DNA of 49,600 nt from an uncultured Eudoraea sp. (GTDB taxonomy: Bacteria > Bacteroidota > Bacteroidia > Flavobacteriales > Flavobacteriaceae), in NCBI GenBank assembly GCA_947258555.1, contig CAMYJF010000020.1, positions 4,538 to 54,137 on the forward strand, given 5' to 3'. Positions 24,985 to 37,177 of the stretch are shown here, piece by piece. Each line of letters begins with the position of its first letter. The first letter of the stretch is position 1. Position numbers and translations under genes: made by a program. The notes below the pieces were generated by a model that was given only the letters and a program-made list of their open reading frames with translations, was not told the origin of the DNA and searched no databases.

Positions 24985-26049
24985 TTAAAATTTAATGATC
25001 AGCTTGCCCCATACAAGCAATGCCATAATTACAATGTTGACCAAATTAATTGGCAACAAGTACTTCCACTCCAGGGTTAATAATTGATCGACGCGCAGTC
25101 GTGGAAATGTCCACCTGAACCACATCATTAAAAATACCAGGAGCAATGTTTTAATGAGGAACCAGAGCACACCAAGCGAGGGTATGGATTCTGTGATCCC
25201 AAAAGGAGAAAGCCAGCCACCAAAAAAGACAGTGGCTGCAATCGCGGCAATAATGAACATATTTATGAATTCTGCCAAAAAGAAATAGGCGAATTTCATC
25301 CCTGAATATTCGGTGTGAAATCCAGCACCGAGTTCCGATTCTGCCTCAACCATATCAAAAGGGGCTCTGTTGGTCTCAGCAGTACCTGCGATCATGAAGA
25401 TCATAAAGGCAATTACAGCTGGTATATGACCTTGCACGATCAGCCAACCGCTTTTTTGCACTTCAATGATCTCAGAAAGTTGTAAGGTGCCTGTCAGCAA
25501 TATCATAGTAAGCAGAGACAGGCCAACAGACAATTCATAACTTATGGTTTGAACCCCACTTCTCATGGCACCGATCAGGGCGTATTTATTATTACTGCTC
25601 CATCCGCCCAGCAGAATACCGATCACGCCAATAGAGGAAACAGCGATCAGGAAAAACACACCGATATTTATGTCAAACGCATGAAACTCCGCAGAAAATG
25701 GAATAACTGCCAATGCCATAAGCGATGTGATGATCACAAAATAAGGCGCCAGGTTATACAGGAACTTGTCTGCTTTCTCAGTGCCTGTCAATTCTTTTGA
25801 AAGGAGTTTCAGCGCATCGGCCATGGTTTGCAATAAACCCTGAAAACCAACCCTGTTAGGGCCAATTCGCAATTGAAACCAGGCTGCGACCCTGCGTTCC
25901 ATCAAAACCAGGAATAAACCGGCAATTGAGAAAATACCCAGGTATACCAGGGCGATCAGGATCATTTCAACCAGACCAGCCAGCCATTCCGGCATGACAC
26001 TGTAAAGCCAGTCGTGAATCGTTGTTATAATGCTCAATCCGTATTTCAT
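24985..26049 (-). CDS. nuoH: Complex I subunit H
   Basis: The 354-residue membrane protein, counted from ATG at 26049 (an in-frame TTG at 26055 is less likely), forms the quinone-site part of the membrane arm. LMERRVAAWFQLRIGPNRVG is the hallmark NuoH segment, and AETNRAPFDMVEAESELGAG holds the acidic loop facing the quinone tunnel. It lies eight bases after nuoD and four before nuoI. Confidence 0.96.
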   Translation of the reverse strand: MKYGLSIITTIHDWLYSVMPEWLAGLVEMILIALVYLGIFSIAGLFLVLMERRVAAWFQLRIGPNRVGFQGLLQTMADALKLLSKELTGTEKADKFLYNLAPYFVIITSLMALAVIPFSAEFHAFDINIGVFFLIAVSSIGVIGILLGGWSSNNKYALIGAMRSGVQTISYELSVGLSLLTMILLTGTLQLSEIIEVQKSGWLIVQGHIPAVIAFMIFMIAGTAETNRAPFDMVEAESELGAGFHTEYSGMKFAYFFLAEFINMFIIAAIAATVFFGGWLSPFGITESIPSLGVLWFLIKTLLLVFLMMWFRWTFPRLRVDQLLTLEWKYLLPINLVNIVIMALLVWGKLIIKF

Positions 26050-26057
26050 ATTCAATT

Positions 26058-27179
26058 CTATCTGTCAATATCTGGAATGACCAGATCCAATGTTGCCATC
26101 GTTGCCACAAGATCCCCGATCTTCCCCCCCACGGCTATATGGTTCAACAAGGATAAATTGGAGAATCCAGGGGATCTGAATTTGAATCGGTATGGATTTT
26201 TTGTCCCAGTACTTATAACATAGACTCCCAGTTCGCCTCTTGCTGTTTCCACTTTTTGGAAGTATTCCCCTTTTGGTAATTTTATCACGGCTTTAGTGGC
26301 AACCCTATGTTCTCCTTCCGGAATATTGTCAATAAGTTGTTCAATAATGGACAAGGATTCCCAAAATTCCTGAATCCGAACTTTATACCTGGCAAACGTA
26401 TCACCTTCTGTTTGCAGTGCCTCGTTAAAAGTAACCCTGTCTAAGGCACTGTATGGATGATATTTCCTAACATCGCAGGAATAGCCAGAAGCCCGGCCCA
26501 CTGGTCCGGAAGCACCAAATGAAATAGCGTCTTCCTTACTCAAAATACCGACACCCCTGGTTCTTTTTTGGAATATGACGTTGTTGGTGAGAAGCCTGTC
26601 GAATTCCGGGATCTTTGTTTTAAAATGGGTAATGAATTTTTTGACTCTGGGAACAAAATTGGGATGGATGTCAAACATTAATCCACCCGGAACATTATAA
26701 TTCATAGTCAGCCTTGCTCCACAGGTCTCTTCCATTATATCATTGATCATCTCACGATCCCTGAACCCATAGAAATATGTGGTAAGTGCACCTACATCCA
26801 TACCCATAACACCCCACCAAAGACAGTGGGAGGAGATCCTGGTAAGCTCTCCTATAATGGTTCGGATAACTTTAACACGGTCCGGGACTTCCAGCTCCAG
26901 GGCATTTTCCACGGCGAGACAGACAGCCTCATTATTAATATTGGAGGAGAGATAATCCATGCGATCTGTCAGGTGAACGATCTGCTGATAGCTGTCGCGC
27001 TCACACATTTTTTCAATAGATCTGTGAATGTATCCCAGATCCGGATCCACCTTCTTAATGATCTCCCCGTCAATCGTCAAAACAAGTCGCAACACCCCAT
27101 GGGTAGCCGGATGTTGAGGTCCCATATTAATGAAGTACTCCTCTGACTTGAAATTGGATTTTACAGTCGTGGTTTCCAT
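26058..27179 (-). CDS. nuoD: Complex I subunit D (49 kDa-type)
   Basis: The 373-residue subunit shares ancestry with the large subunit of [NiFe] hydrogenases. FINMGPQHPATHGVLRL (16-32) holds the His-containing loop lining the quinone site, LTDRMDYLSS the conserved Tyr region, and GGKIGDLVATMATLDLVIPDIDR closes the protein. It is separate from NuoC here, not fused as in E. coli. Length is normal for the unfused form (about 370-410). Confidence 0.96.
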   Translation of the reverse strand: METTTVKSNFKSEEYFINMGPQHPATHGVLRLVLTIDGEIIKKVDPDLGYIHRSIEKMCERDSYQQIVHLTDRMDYLSSNINNEAVCLAVENALELEVPDRVKVIRTIIGELTRISSHCLWWGVMGMDVGALTTYFYGFRDREMINDIMEETCGARLTMNYNVPGGLMFDIHPNFVPRVKKFITHFKTKIPEFDRLLTNNVIFQKRTRGVGILSKEDAISFGASGPVGRASGYSCDVRKYHPYSALDRVTFNEALQTEGDTFARYKVRIQEFWESLSIIEQLIDNIPEGEHRVATKAVIKLPKGEYFQKVETARGELGVYVISTGTKNPYRFKFRSPGFSNLSLLNHIAVGGKIGDLVATMATLDLVIPDIDR

Positions 27180-27185
27180 ATAGCC

Positions 27186-27662
27186 CTATTTAAGGATCAT
27201 ATTTATTTCATCTTCATAGTCTTTTCGCAACGGATACCCTTCCCACTCATCGGTCAGGAACAACCTCTTCATATTGGGATGATCCGTGAAATTGATCCCG
27301 AAAAAGTCGAACACCTCACGTTCGTGAAATTCTGCTGTTTTCCAAATAGAACTAACGGTGGCCAAGACAGGGTGCTCCCTATCAGGAGTGCTCACTTTTA
27401 CGACCAATTGGTGCCTGTGCTGAGTTGATTCTAAATGGTAGACCACACCTAATTCCTCTCCCCAATCTACTCCTGTGAGACAGAATAAGTAATCAAAGTA
27501 GGTATCGTCATCGGCCTTGAGCTTTGACATCAGGTCGTATAGATCTTTTGGGGAAATACTCACATTCAGGAATTGGGATTCTTCCTCGGAAAAAACCAGG
27601 CCTGAGGCTTCAGGATCCGGATACCAGCTTTCTATTTTGCGTTGTAATTCTTCGTTGGTCAT
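27186..27662 (-). CDS. nuoC: Complex I subunit C (30 kDa-type)
   Basis: The 158-residue hydrophilic subunit carries the family signature WKTAEFHEREVFDFFGINF (about 107-125) and RLFLTDEWEGYPLRKDY near the C-terminus. It binds NuoD and NuoI in the peripheral arm and holds no cofactor. It lies 11 bases after nuoB and six before nuoD. Confidence 0.95.
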   Translation of the reverse strand: MTNEELQRKIESWYPDPEASGLVFSEEESQFLNVSISPKDLYDLMSKLKADDDTYFDYLFCLTGVDWGEELGVVYHLESTQHRHQLVVKVSTPDREHPVLATVSSIWKTAEFHEREVFDFFGINFTDHPNMKRLFLTDEWEGYPLRKDYEDEINMILK

Positions 27663-27673
27663 TGAAGTATTTT

Positions 27674-28234
27674 TTATAGTCCTTCGTCAAATCCTTCGAT
27701 AGGATTCTTCTTGGCCTTCATGCTCTCCGTCCTTATTTTATTTTGGAGCATCAACATACCCTCCAATAATGCTTCCGGGCGCGGAGGACATCCGGGGACA
27801 TAGACGTCTACTGGGATCACATGATCTGCCCCTTTCACTACAGAATAGGTATTATAGAAAAAAGGTCCGCCGGATATGGCACAAGCCCCCATGGCAATCA
27901 CATACCTGGGTTCTGCCATTTGTTCGTATAGACGTCGGAGGACGGGAGCCATTTTATTTACTATGGTACCTGCGATAATGATCAGATCGGCTTGTCTTGG
28001 CGAAGGTCTGGCTACTTCAAATCCGAATCGTGAATAATCGTGACGCGATGCCCCGGTTTGCATCATTTCAATAGCGCAACAACTTGTACCGAAGTAGAGC
28101 GACCAAAGCGAATTTGACCTACCCCAGTTGATAATTTTGTCTAATGAAGTTACGATTACATTAGCGCCATTTCCGGCAGGAATAACTTTCCCTGGAAAAT
28201 CTTCGGGGACCTTCATGTTATTTTCTATTCCCAT
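27674..28234 (-). CDS. nuoB: Complex I subunit B (cluster N2)
   Basis: The 186-residue subunit holds the terminal [4Fe-4S] cluster N2 that reduces quinone. The ligands are visible as C52-C53 (TSCCAIEMM), C118 ([10 protein letters not shown]) and C149 ([14 protein letters not shown]). The start overlaps the end of nuoA by ten bases; AAGGAG lies seven bases before this ATG inside nuoA, an unusually strong Shine-Dalgarno sequence for Bacteroidota, and supports this start over a later Met (residue 7). Confidence 0.96.
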   Translation of the reverse strand: MGIENNMKVPEDFPGKVIPAGNGANVIVTSLDKIINWGRSNSLWSLYFGTSCCAIEMMQTGASRHDYSRFGFEVARPSPRQADLIIIAGTIVNKMAPVLRRLYEQMAEPRYVIAMGACAISGGPFFYNTYSVVKGADHVIPVDVYVPGCPPRPEALLEGMLMLQNKIRTESMKAKKNPIEGFDEGL

Positions 28235-28575
28235 TGCAGTGCTCCTTTTTTATAAGCGTATAATAACCCCAACCCCAGAATAAACAGGAAGATGAGTATC
28301 TCGATGAGGGCAACAAAGCCAAATTGTTCGAATACAACAGCCCAGGGGACAAGGAATGCTACTTCCACATCAAAGATCAAAAACAATATAGCAAACAAGT
28401 AATAGCCCACGTTAAACTGAACCCAGGTTGGACCAATCGTCGGAATACCACTTTCATAGGGTTCTCTTTTAGTAGGACTGTCAGATTTGTGAGATATCAG
28501 ATTAGAAAGGAAATTAGCCCCTGCCACCATGACGACACCTGCGAGAAAAAAAACAATGATTGCCTCTGAACCCAT
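28225..28575 (-). CDS. nuoA: Complex I subunit A
   Basis: The 116-residue membrane protein has three helices. The loop with [20 protein letters not shown] and [17 protein letters not shown] (about 67-83, acidic residues in helix 2) is the NuoA signature. It is the first nuo gene, 15 bases after korB, which ties complex I to the 2-oxoacid oxidoreductase in one transcript. Confidence 0.95.
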   Translation of the reverse strand: MGSEAIIVFFLAGVVMVAGANFLSNLISHKSDSPTKREPYESGIPTIGPTWVQFNVGYYLFAILFLIFDVEVAFLVPWAVVFEQFGFVALIEILIFLFILGLGLLYAYKKGALQWE

Positions 28576-28590
28576 TTGTGATCTTTATGA

Positions 28591-29604
28591 TTAATTCACT
28601 TCGTATGTTTCACCAGAAAAGAACAAGTCATCCGTTTTGGTAAAACTTGAATTTGCTTTCACCTCTTCTACCAGGGCGTTTACACGTTCCTCAAAGGTTA
28701 CATCGGGAAAGCTTCTGATGATCCCTGTTACTAAAGGATATTCCGACCTCGCAAGAATCAGATGCAAGGTTGGATCCTGAGATTCGGCATCATGCACCAG
28801 AAGATCCGCTTCAGTGATACCATTTTCTCCCAGTGTCACTACTTCCAATTTCAGTCCATTGAGTACTACTCCTTTATTTTTTTCCTTGCCAAATATCATC
28901 GGCTTTCCGTGTTCAACAAAAAGTTGCATGTCTTCACGAACAGCTTTATCTGTATACTTGGAAAAGCACCCATCATTGAAGATGGGGCAATTTTGAAGTA
29001 CCTCGATCAAAGAAGTCCCCTTGAATTTTTCTGCCTCTATAAATACCTGGCTCATTTCCTTAGGCGTATTACCACCAACTCTGGCAAAGAACCGAGCCTG
29101 GGCTCCTATTGCCAATTGTCCAGGATGAAACGGCGGTTGTGTATTTCCGAATGGCGAAGACTTAGTCTTTTGTCCCACTAAGGAGGTAGGGGAAAACTGC
29201 CCTTTTGTAAGGCCATAGATCTCATTATTGAACAAAATGACATTCAGGTCGAGATTTCTTCTTAAGACATGAATAAAATGGTTGCCGCCAATGGCCATAG
29301 AATCGCCATCGCCGGTGATCACCCAAACGCTGAGTTCAGGATTCGCCAATTTTACACCTGACGCAATAGCCGGGGCACGCCCGTGAATGCTATGCATGCC
29401 GTATGTATCCATGTAGTAAGGAAATCTGGAAGAACAACCGATCCCTGAAATAAAAACTACATCTTCTTTCTTCACCCCTATTTCCGGCAGTGCTTTTTGA
29501 ACAGCGCGTAAGATCACATAATCATCACAACCCGGACACCAGCGCACTTCCTGATCACTCGCGAAATCTTTAAACGTATACTTATTATTCGTCGTTGTTT
29601 CCAT
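28591..29604 (-). CDS. korB: 2-oxoacid (probably 2-oxoglutarate):ferredoxin oxidoreductase, beta subunit
   Basis: The 337-residue subunit binds thiamine diphosphate and one [4Fe-4S] cluster. The cluster ligands are C23, C26 (WCPGCDDY), C57 (GIGCSSR) and C206 (LQNCPIFN); the ThDP/Mg motif runs from G98-D99-G100-D101 to NNEIYGLTKGQ (126-136). With KorA it oxidatively decarboxylates a 2-oxoacid to acyl-CoA and reduces ferredoxin. Best family match is the two-subunit KorAB type active on 2-oxoglutarate in the TCA cycle, but pyruvate or branched 2-oxoacids cannot be excluded by eye. One base separates it from korA. Confidence 0.92.
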   Translation of the reverse strand: METTTNNKYTFKDFASDQEVRWCPGCDDYVILRAVQKALPEIGVKKEDVVFISGIGCSSRFPYYMDTYGMHSIHGRAPAIASGVKLANPELSVWVITGDGDSMAIGGNHFIHVLRRNLDLNVILFNNEIYGLTKGQFSPTSLVGQKTKSSPFGNTQPPFHPGQLAIGAQARFFARVGGNTPKEMSQVFIEAEKFKGTSLIEVLQNCPIFNDGCFSKYTDKAVREDMQLFVEHGKPMIFGKEKNKGVVLNGLKLEVVTLGENGITEADLLVHDAESQDPTLHLILARSEYPLVTGIIRSFPDVTFEERVNALVEEVKANSSFTKTDDLFFSGETYEVN

Positions 29605-29605
29605 C

Positions 29606-31462
29606 TTATTCTATTACATCATTAATTTTTTTAACCAGCTCGCTGGTCCCGAAGGGAAGCCCCTCAATTTTATTGAATTGTTCGATACGGGTTTGCGGAA
29701 ATTGCATTTTCAAAATGGAGGCGAATTGCCCTGTATTCAATTCACAAACCAGCAGCTTTTTGAATCTACCAAATACCTCAGCTGTGTTCTTAGGCAGGGG
29801 ATTTATGTGGTTGAAATGAGCTAATCCCACCCCTTTGGCACCTGATTGCTTTAAATCTTTCAAAGCGGCATATAAGTTTCCATAGGTACCGCCCCAACCT
29901 ACTACCAAAACATCGCCTTCTTGTGCAAATTCAGTCTGCAGTTCCGGGATGTAATTTTGAACTCTTTTGATCTTTTCGGCCCGTATATCGGTCATCGTCT
30001 GATGGTTATCAGGGTCATAGGAAACTTGTCCGCTTAGTTTGTCTTTCTCCAGGCCACCAACACGATGTTCTAGGCCAGGTGTTCCTGGTATGGCCCACTC
30101 CCTTGCCAGGGTTTCTTTATCGCGGTCATAGGGCTGCCAATCGGGATTTCCTTCTTTTACGATTAGTGGCTTAATTTCGGGCATATCATCCACTGACTGG
30201 ATCTTCCATGGGGCAGACCCATTGGCAATGTAACCATCAGTAAGCAGTATGACAGGAGTCATATGCTCTAAAGTCAGTTTGGCTGCCTCATATGCATAGT
30301 TGAAACAGTTAGCCGGTGTGCTGGCAGCGATCAAAATGACCGGACTTTCCCCATTCCTGCCAAACATAGCCTGAAGAAGGTCTGATTGCTCCGTCTTTGT
30401 CGGAAGTCCGGTTGAAGGACCACCCCTCTGGACATCAACTACGACCAATGGCAATTCAAGCATCAAAGCCAAGCCTAGTGCTTCACCTTTTAATGCCAGT
30501 CCCGGACCCGAAGTGGTCGTTATTGCAAGATCGCCTGCAAAAGAGGCTCCGATGGCAGAAGAAATACCCGCTATCTCATCTTCAGCCTGTAATGCCGTTA
30601 CTCCAAAATGCTTGTGTTTTACCAATTCATGTAAAATATCAGATGCCGGAGTAATTGGGTAGGAACCAAGAAATAAATTTAATCCCGACTTTTCTGCAGC
30701 TGCCAGGAAGCCCCATGCGGTGGCCGTATTCCCCATAATAATCCGGTACGTACCCGCTGGCATCTTAGCCGGGGCTACGGTATAATCATTCGGAATTAAT
30801 TCAAGCGTCTCTGCATAAAAATACCCGGCATTCAGCACTTTCGTATTGGACTCAATGAGTTCGGGTTTTGTTTTAAATTTTTTATTGAAGAAATCTATGG
30901 TATGCTCCTTAGAGCGGTTATACATCCAGTAAACCATCCCCAAGGCGAACATATTTTTACTTCGGATAATACTTTTATTGTCTAATCCCTGAACATCTTT
31001 TAAGGCCTCTTTGGTAAGAGAGGTCATGCTAACCTCAATTACCAGGTAATTTTCAAGGCTGCCATCTTCAAGTGGATTGCTTTCGTATTTCGCCTTCTCC
31101 AGGTTCTTTTTTGTAAAAGCATCTGAATCCACAATGACCATGTGCCCGGGCTTTACCGCTTTTAAATTCGTTTTTAGCCCGGCAGGGTTCATAGCCACCA
31201 GGAGATCAAGGTCGTCGCCAGGTGTACTTATTTCAACACTGCCGATATGAACCTGGAAACCTGAAACTCCATATAAGCTGCCCTGTGGTGCCCGAATTTC
31301 AGCCGGATAATTTGGAAAGGTGGCTACGTCATTCCCGAACATGGCAGATGTATCTGAGAATTGAGATCCTGTTAGCTGCATCCCATCACCGGAATCTCCG
31401 GCAAATCTGACAACTACTTGCTCCAGTATTTGTTTCTTTTGTTCTTCCTTAGCTTCTATCAT
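29606..31462 (-). CDS. korA: 2-oxoacid (probably 2-oxoglutarate):ferredoxin oxidoreductase, fused gamma-alpha subunit
   Basis: Read from ATG at 31462 (a TTG at 31468 is an alternative), the protein has 618 residues. An N-terminal gamma domain (about 15-200) contains RFAGDSGDGMQLTG and YPAEIRAPQGSLYGVSGFQV. It is fused to an alpha domain with GSYPITPASD (around 268), LQAEDEIAGISSAIGASFAG and QRGGPSTGLPTKTEQSDL. This fused layout belongs to the KorA family and fits the separate KorB. It heads a transcript through nuoA-N, since korB and nuoA follow with gaps of 1 and 15 bases. A dicluster ferredoxin gene is divergent. It should feed succinyl-CoA into the TCA cycle and reduced ferredoxin to complex I. 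Confidence 0.92.
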   Translation of the reverse strand: MIEAKEEQKKQILEQVVVRFAGDSGDGMQLTGSQFSDTSAMFGNDVATFPNYPAEIRAPQGSLYGVSGFQVHIGSVEISTPGDDLDLLVAMNPAGLKTNLKAVKPGHMVIVDSDAFTKKNLEKAKYESNPLEDGSLENYLVIEVSMTSLTKEALKDVQGLDNKSIIRSKNMFALGMVYWMYNRSKEHTIDFFNKKFKTKPELIESNTKVLNAGYFYAETLELIPNDYTVAPAKMPAGTYRIIMGNTATAWGFLAAAEKSGLNLFLGSYPITPASDILHELVKHKHFGVTALQAEDEIAGISSAIGASFAGDLAITTTSGPGLALKGEALGLALMLELPLVVVDVQRGGPSTGLPTKTEQSDLLQAMFGRNGESPVILIAASTPANCFNYAYEAAKLTLEHMTPVILLTDGYIANGSAPWKIQSVDDMPEIKPLIVKEGNPDWQPYDRDKETLAREWAIPGTPGLEHRVGGLEKDKLSGQVSYDPDNHQTMTDIRAEKIKRVQNYIPELQTEFAQEGDVLVVGWGGTYGNLYAALKDLKQSGAKGVGLAHFNHINPLPKNTAEVFGRFKKLLVCELNTGQFASILKMQFPQTRIEQFNKIEGLPFGTSELVKKINDVIE

Positions 31463-31552
31463 TTCCAATAGGTTTTACTATAAATTTACTTAATCTTAAT
31501 TTAAATATGCAGATACCCGAGTTTGCCCTGATTTTCTTAATCAAATAAGAGT

Positions 31553-31560
31553 CAAATTTA
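31553..31560 (-). promoter_or_regulatory. Possible -7 element of the kor-nuo operon promoter
   Basis: On the minus strand TAAATTTG (31560 to 31553) matches the Bacteroidota -7 consensus TAnnTTTG exactly. It lies about 90 bases upstream of korA in the 192-base divergent gap shared with the ferredoxin gene. No good TTTG is found at the -33 distance, so the call is tentative. Confidence 0.35.
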
Positions 31561-31654
31561 ATTTCAATAACAATTGCGAATTATGACATTTATCATTAGT
31601 TTGAGGGTATATTGACAGTAATTTCATGATCAATTTCGATAAAAACTTAGCATT

Positions 31655-32005
31655 ATGGCCATAATAATCACAGATGAATGTATTAATTGCGATGCATGTC
31701 TTGCAGAATGCCCGAACCATGCCATTTATGAACCGGACCAGGAATGGTCTTATGCTGAAGAAACCGCCCTTTCCGGAATGGTCTCTACACCACAAGGATC
31801 AGAGGTTGATGCCGACGTAGAAAACGAGCCTATTTCTGACGAATTCTACTATATCGTACCCGATAAGTGTACTGAATGTAAAGGTTTTCATGACGAACCA
31901 CAATGTGCTTCCGTTTGCCCGGTCGATTGCTGTGTACCGGATGACGCTCATGTAGAATCGGAAGATTCGCTCCTGGCCAAGAAAACTTGGCTTCATGGTG
32001 AATAA
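31655..32005 (+). CDS. Dicluster 2[4Fe-4S] ferredoxin with acidic insert
   Basis: The 116-residue soluble protein has one full cluster motif at C9, C12, C15, C19 (CINCDACLAECP) and a second at C72, C75, C84, C88 with an eight-residue insertion between the second and third Cys, the Alvin/Chromatium-like arrangement, followed by extra C92 and C93. About 50 strongly acidic residues separate the motifs. It is the natural electron carrier between KorAB, pyruvate oxidoreductase and complex I. It is divergent from korA and upstream of nifJ, but a strong terminator directly after it implies its own short transcript. Confidence 0.92.
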   Translation: MAIIITDECINCDACLAECPNHAIYEPDQEWSYAEETALSGMVSTPQGSEVDADVENEPISDEFYYIVPDKCTECKGFHDEPQCASVCPVDCCVPDDAHVESEDSLLAKKTWLHGE

Positions 32006-32039
32006 TAGCTGAATTACGGGAATACCCTGAAAGCAATTT

Positions 32040-32087
32040 ACCATATCCATGGATTTATTTAAATTCTGTGGATATGGTTATTTTTTT
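32040..32087 (+). terminator. Rho-independent terminator after the ferredoxin gene
   Basis: ACCATATCCA (32040-32049) pairs perfectly with TGGATATGGT (32069-32078) around a 19-base loop and is followed closely by a run of seven T (32081-32087). It lies 35 bases after the ferredoxin stop. The remaining leader up to nifJ (32088-32280) holds no gene; it contains a small hairpin, GATCCC/GGGATA at 32234-32250, and only weak promoter-like sequences. Confidence 0.75.
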
Positions 32088-32166
32088 GAAACCTTCACAA
32101 GAGACCTTCGCCTCGTATTTTCCTTACCTGATATTTATCATTTTATAGCCCCTTAATTGGCACTAG

Positions 32167-35642
<3,476 letters not shown>

Positions 35643-35659
35643 ACAACAGTAACTAATAT

Positions 35660-36043
35660 ATGATGGAAGAAAGAGCGACCAAAATGTTTGATGAAGCTGT
35701 GCAACAATTAAAGGATGCCGGAAATGAACTATACAGACCTAAGGAAGATGTAGTTTCTTTTCTGGTATGCAAAAACTCACAATTTGCCATTCAAAATTTC
35801 TTGAGAGGCTATTTATTACAACATGGTGTTGAAACAAGTGATGAAGATATGATCAATACCTTGTACGATAAATGTAAGTCGATCAACAAAAACTTTGAAA
35901 AGGTAAACCTGCAAGGATTTGATTGCCAGGCACATTCATTAAAATCACGTTTCTGTGACGGTGCTGAAAAAGTGAGTAGGTGCTTTGATATTGCGGATAA
36001 CCTGGACACGTTCTTAAGAGAGGAAAAGATAATTTCCTCATAA
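35660..36043 (+). CDS. HEPN-like small protein downstream of nifJ
   Basis: The 127-residue helical protein (two adjacent ATGs, 35660 and 35663) contains FLVCKNSQFAIQNFLRGYLL (about 34-53) followed by GVETSDEDMINTLYDKCKSI. This resembles HEPN-domain helices that precede a nucleotide-handling or RNase site. RGYLLQH (49-55) fits an Rx5H spacing, but it is in the wrong half of the domain compared with classical HEPN RNases, so catalysis is doubtful. It lies 17 bases after nifJ and was probably cotranscribed with it. There is no toxin-antitoxin partner nearby. It is convergent with the dipeptidase gene, two bases apart. Confidence 0.6.
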   Translation: MMEERATKMFDEAVQQLKDAGNELYRPKEDVVSFLVCKNSQFAIQNFLRGYLLQHGVETSDEDMINTLYDKCKSINKNFEKVNLQGFDCQAHSLKSRFCDGAEKVSRCFDIADNLDTFLREEKIISS

Positions 36044-36045
36044 GT

Positions 36046-37113
36046 TTACGTCCATGCAGCATGTAAGAAACGGATAAAATTATCGTGCATAATATTTAGG
36101 ATATCTGTTTCGGCATATCCTCTCTGTGCCAAGAGTTGAGGCAGCAATTGAAGATCTGCAATAGTGTCAAGATCTGCCGGACACTGTTCCTTACCAAAGC
36201 CCCCATCCAGGTCTGTGCCCAGGCCTACATGTAAAGAATTACCCGCTATTTGGCAGATGTGATCTATATGATCTATCATATGGCTCAGTGATAAACCCAT
36301 ATGCTCAGGGGTAGAAGTGCCGCGCTGCCAATTGGGGATCATCATCCATGCATCCAATGGCATTCCTATTACAGCCTTTCTCTCGATCAGTACTTTTAAT
36401 TGTTCATCAGAAAATTGCCTGTTATGTGAGACCAAAGCACGGCAGTTGCTGTGGCTTGCCCATACATTACCCTTATAAAAGTCAAGTGCTTCCCAAAAGC
36501 TATCATCGCACAGATGGGTTGCATCTAATATGATATTAAGTTCTTCCATCACTTTCAGTAATTCCTTCCCCAAAAGCCCAATTCCACCGGTAGCATTTGT
36601 TCCTTGAGCATAGGTGCCAGGCCCATAATGTGCAGGGCCCAGGGCACGTAAACCTTGTGCATATGACTTCTCTAAATGTTTGGGGTCGATGATGGAATCT
36701 GCCCCTTCAAGACTCAGTATATAACCAATTGGCTTATCTTCTACCGGACCCGATTCCCATAGATCCAGGTGATGATCTAAGCTCGTTCGATCCTTGATCT
36801 GGACCATTTCCCCTTTTTCTTCCATGGCTTTGTACCAGGAGAGCTGACCCTGTGTCTGAGCCCAGGCCTGCTGAGGGGAATTCCATCCCGGTAATGAATT
36901 CTCGGGTTTTGAATATCGGGCAATAAGGGTTGCCACACAGAGACCTATGCGTCCTCTTCTCATCTCTGGCAAGGAGACTGTCCCTTTTGTCCGGTCCGGC
37001 TTATCCGTCATACCTGTTTCACTATCCCTGATCTCAGGAATTGTGCGTGTGAGATCTCGGTTCCACTCCATTGCATTCATGGCAAGGTCCAGATGTGCGT
37101 CTAAAATAAACAT
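36046..37113 (-). CDS. Membrane dipeptidase-family (M19) zinc dipeptidase
   Basis: The 355-residue protein begins MFILDAHLDLAM with the metal-binding H7xD9 of peptidase family M19 (renal dipeptidase). LSLEGADSI carries the bridging Glu, DATHLCDDSF and ASHSNCRAL the His ligands, and GLGTDLDGG the conserved Asp loop. No signal peptide is present, so it is cytoplasmic. Family members cut dipeptides, including ones with a C-terminal D-amino acid. It shares strand and surroundings with a D-threonine-aldolase-like gene and a GntP permease, which suggests catabolism of D-amino-acid-containing peptides; that is inference. Confidence 0.9.
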   Translation of the reverse strand: MFILDAHLDLAMNAMEWNRDLTRTIPEIRDSETGMTDKPDRTKGTVSLPEMRRGRIGLCVATLIARYSKPENSLPGWNSPQQAWAQTQGQLSWYKAMEEKGEMVQIKDRTSLDHHLDLWESGPVEDKPIGYILSLEGADSIIDPKHLEKSYAQGLRALGPAHYGPGTYAQGTNATGGIGLLGKELLKVMEELNIILDATHLCDDSFWEALDFYKGNVWASHSNCRALVSHNRQFSDEQLKVLIERKAVIGMPLDAWMMIPNWQRGTSTPEHMGLSLSHMIDHIDHICQIAGNSLHVGLGTDLDGGFGKEQCPADLDTIADLQLLPQLLAQRGYAETDILNIMHDNFIRFLHAAWT

Positions 37114-37177
37114 GGAATTCGCTTATTGGTTCATTATTAATTTCGAAATCGATTCTGGAGTCTGGAGTTTAAAAGGA

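Noticed and set aside
35660-36043. Calling the small gene after nifJ a HEPN ribonuclease toxin.
   Set aside because: The Rx5H arrangement is in the wrong part of the fold and no MNT-type antitoxin gene is adjacent, so only a HEPN-like label is justified.
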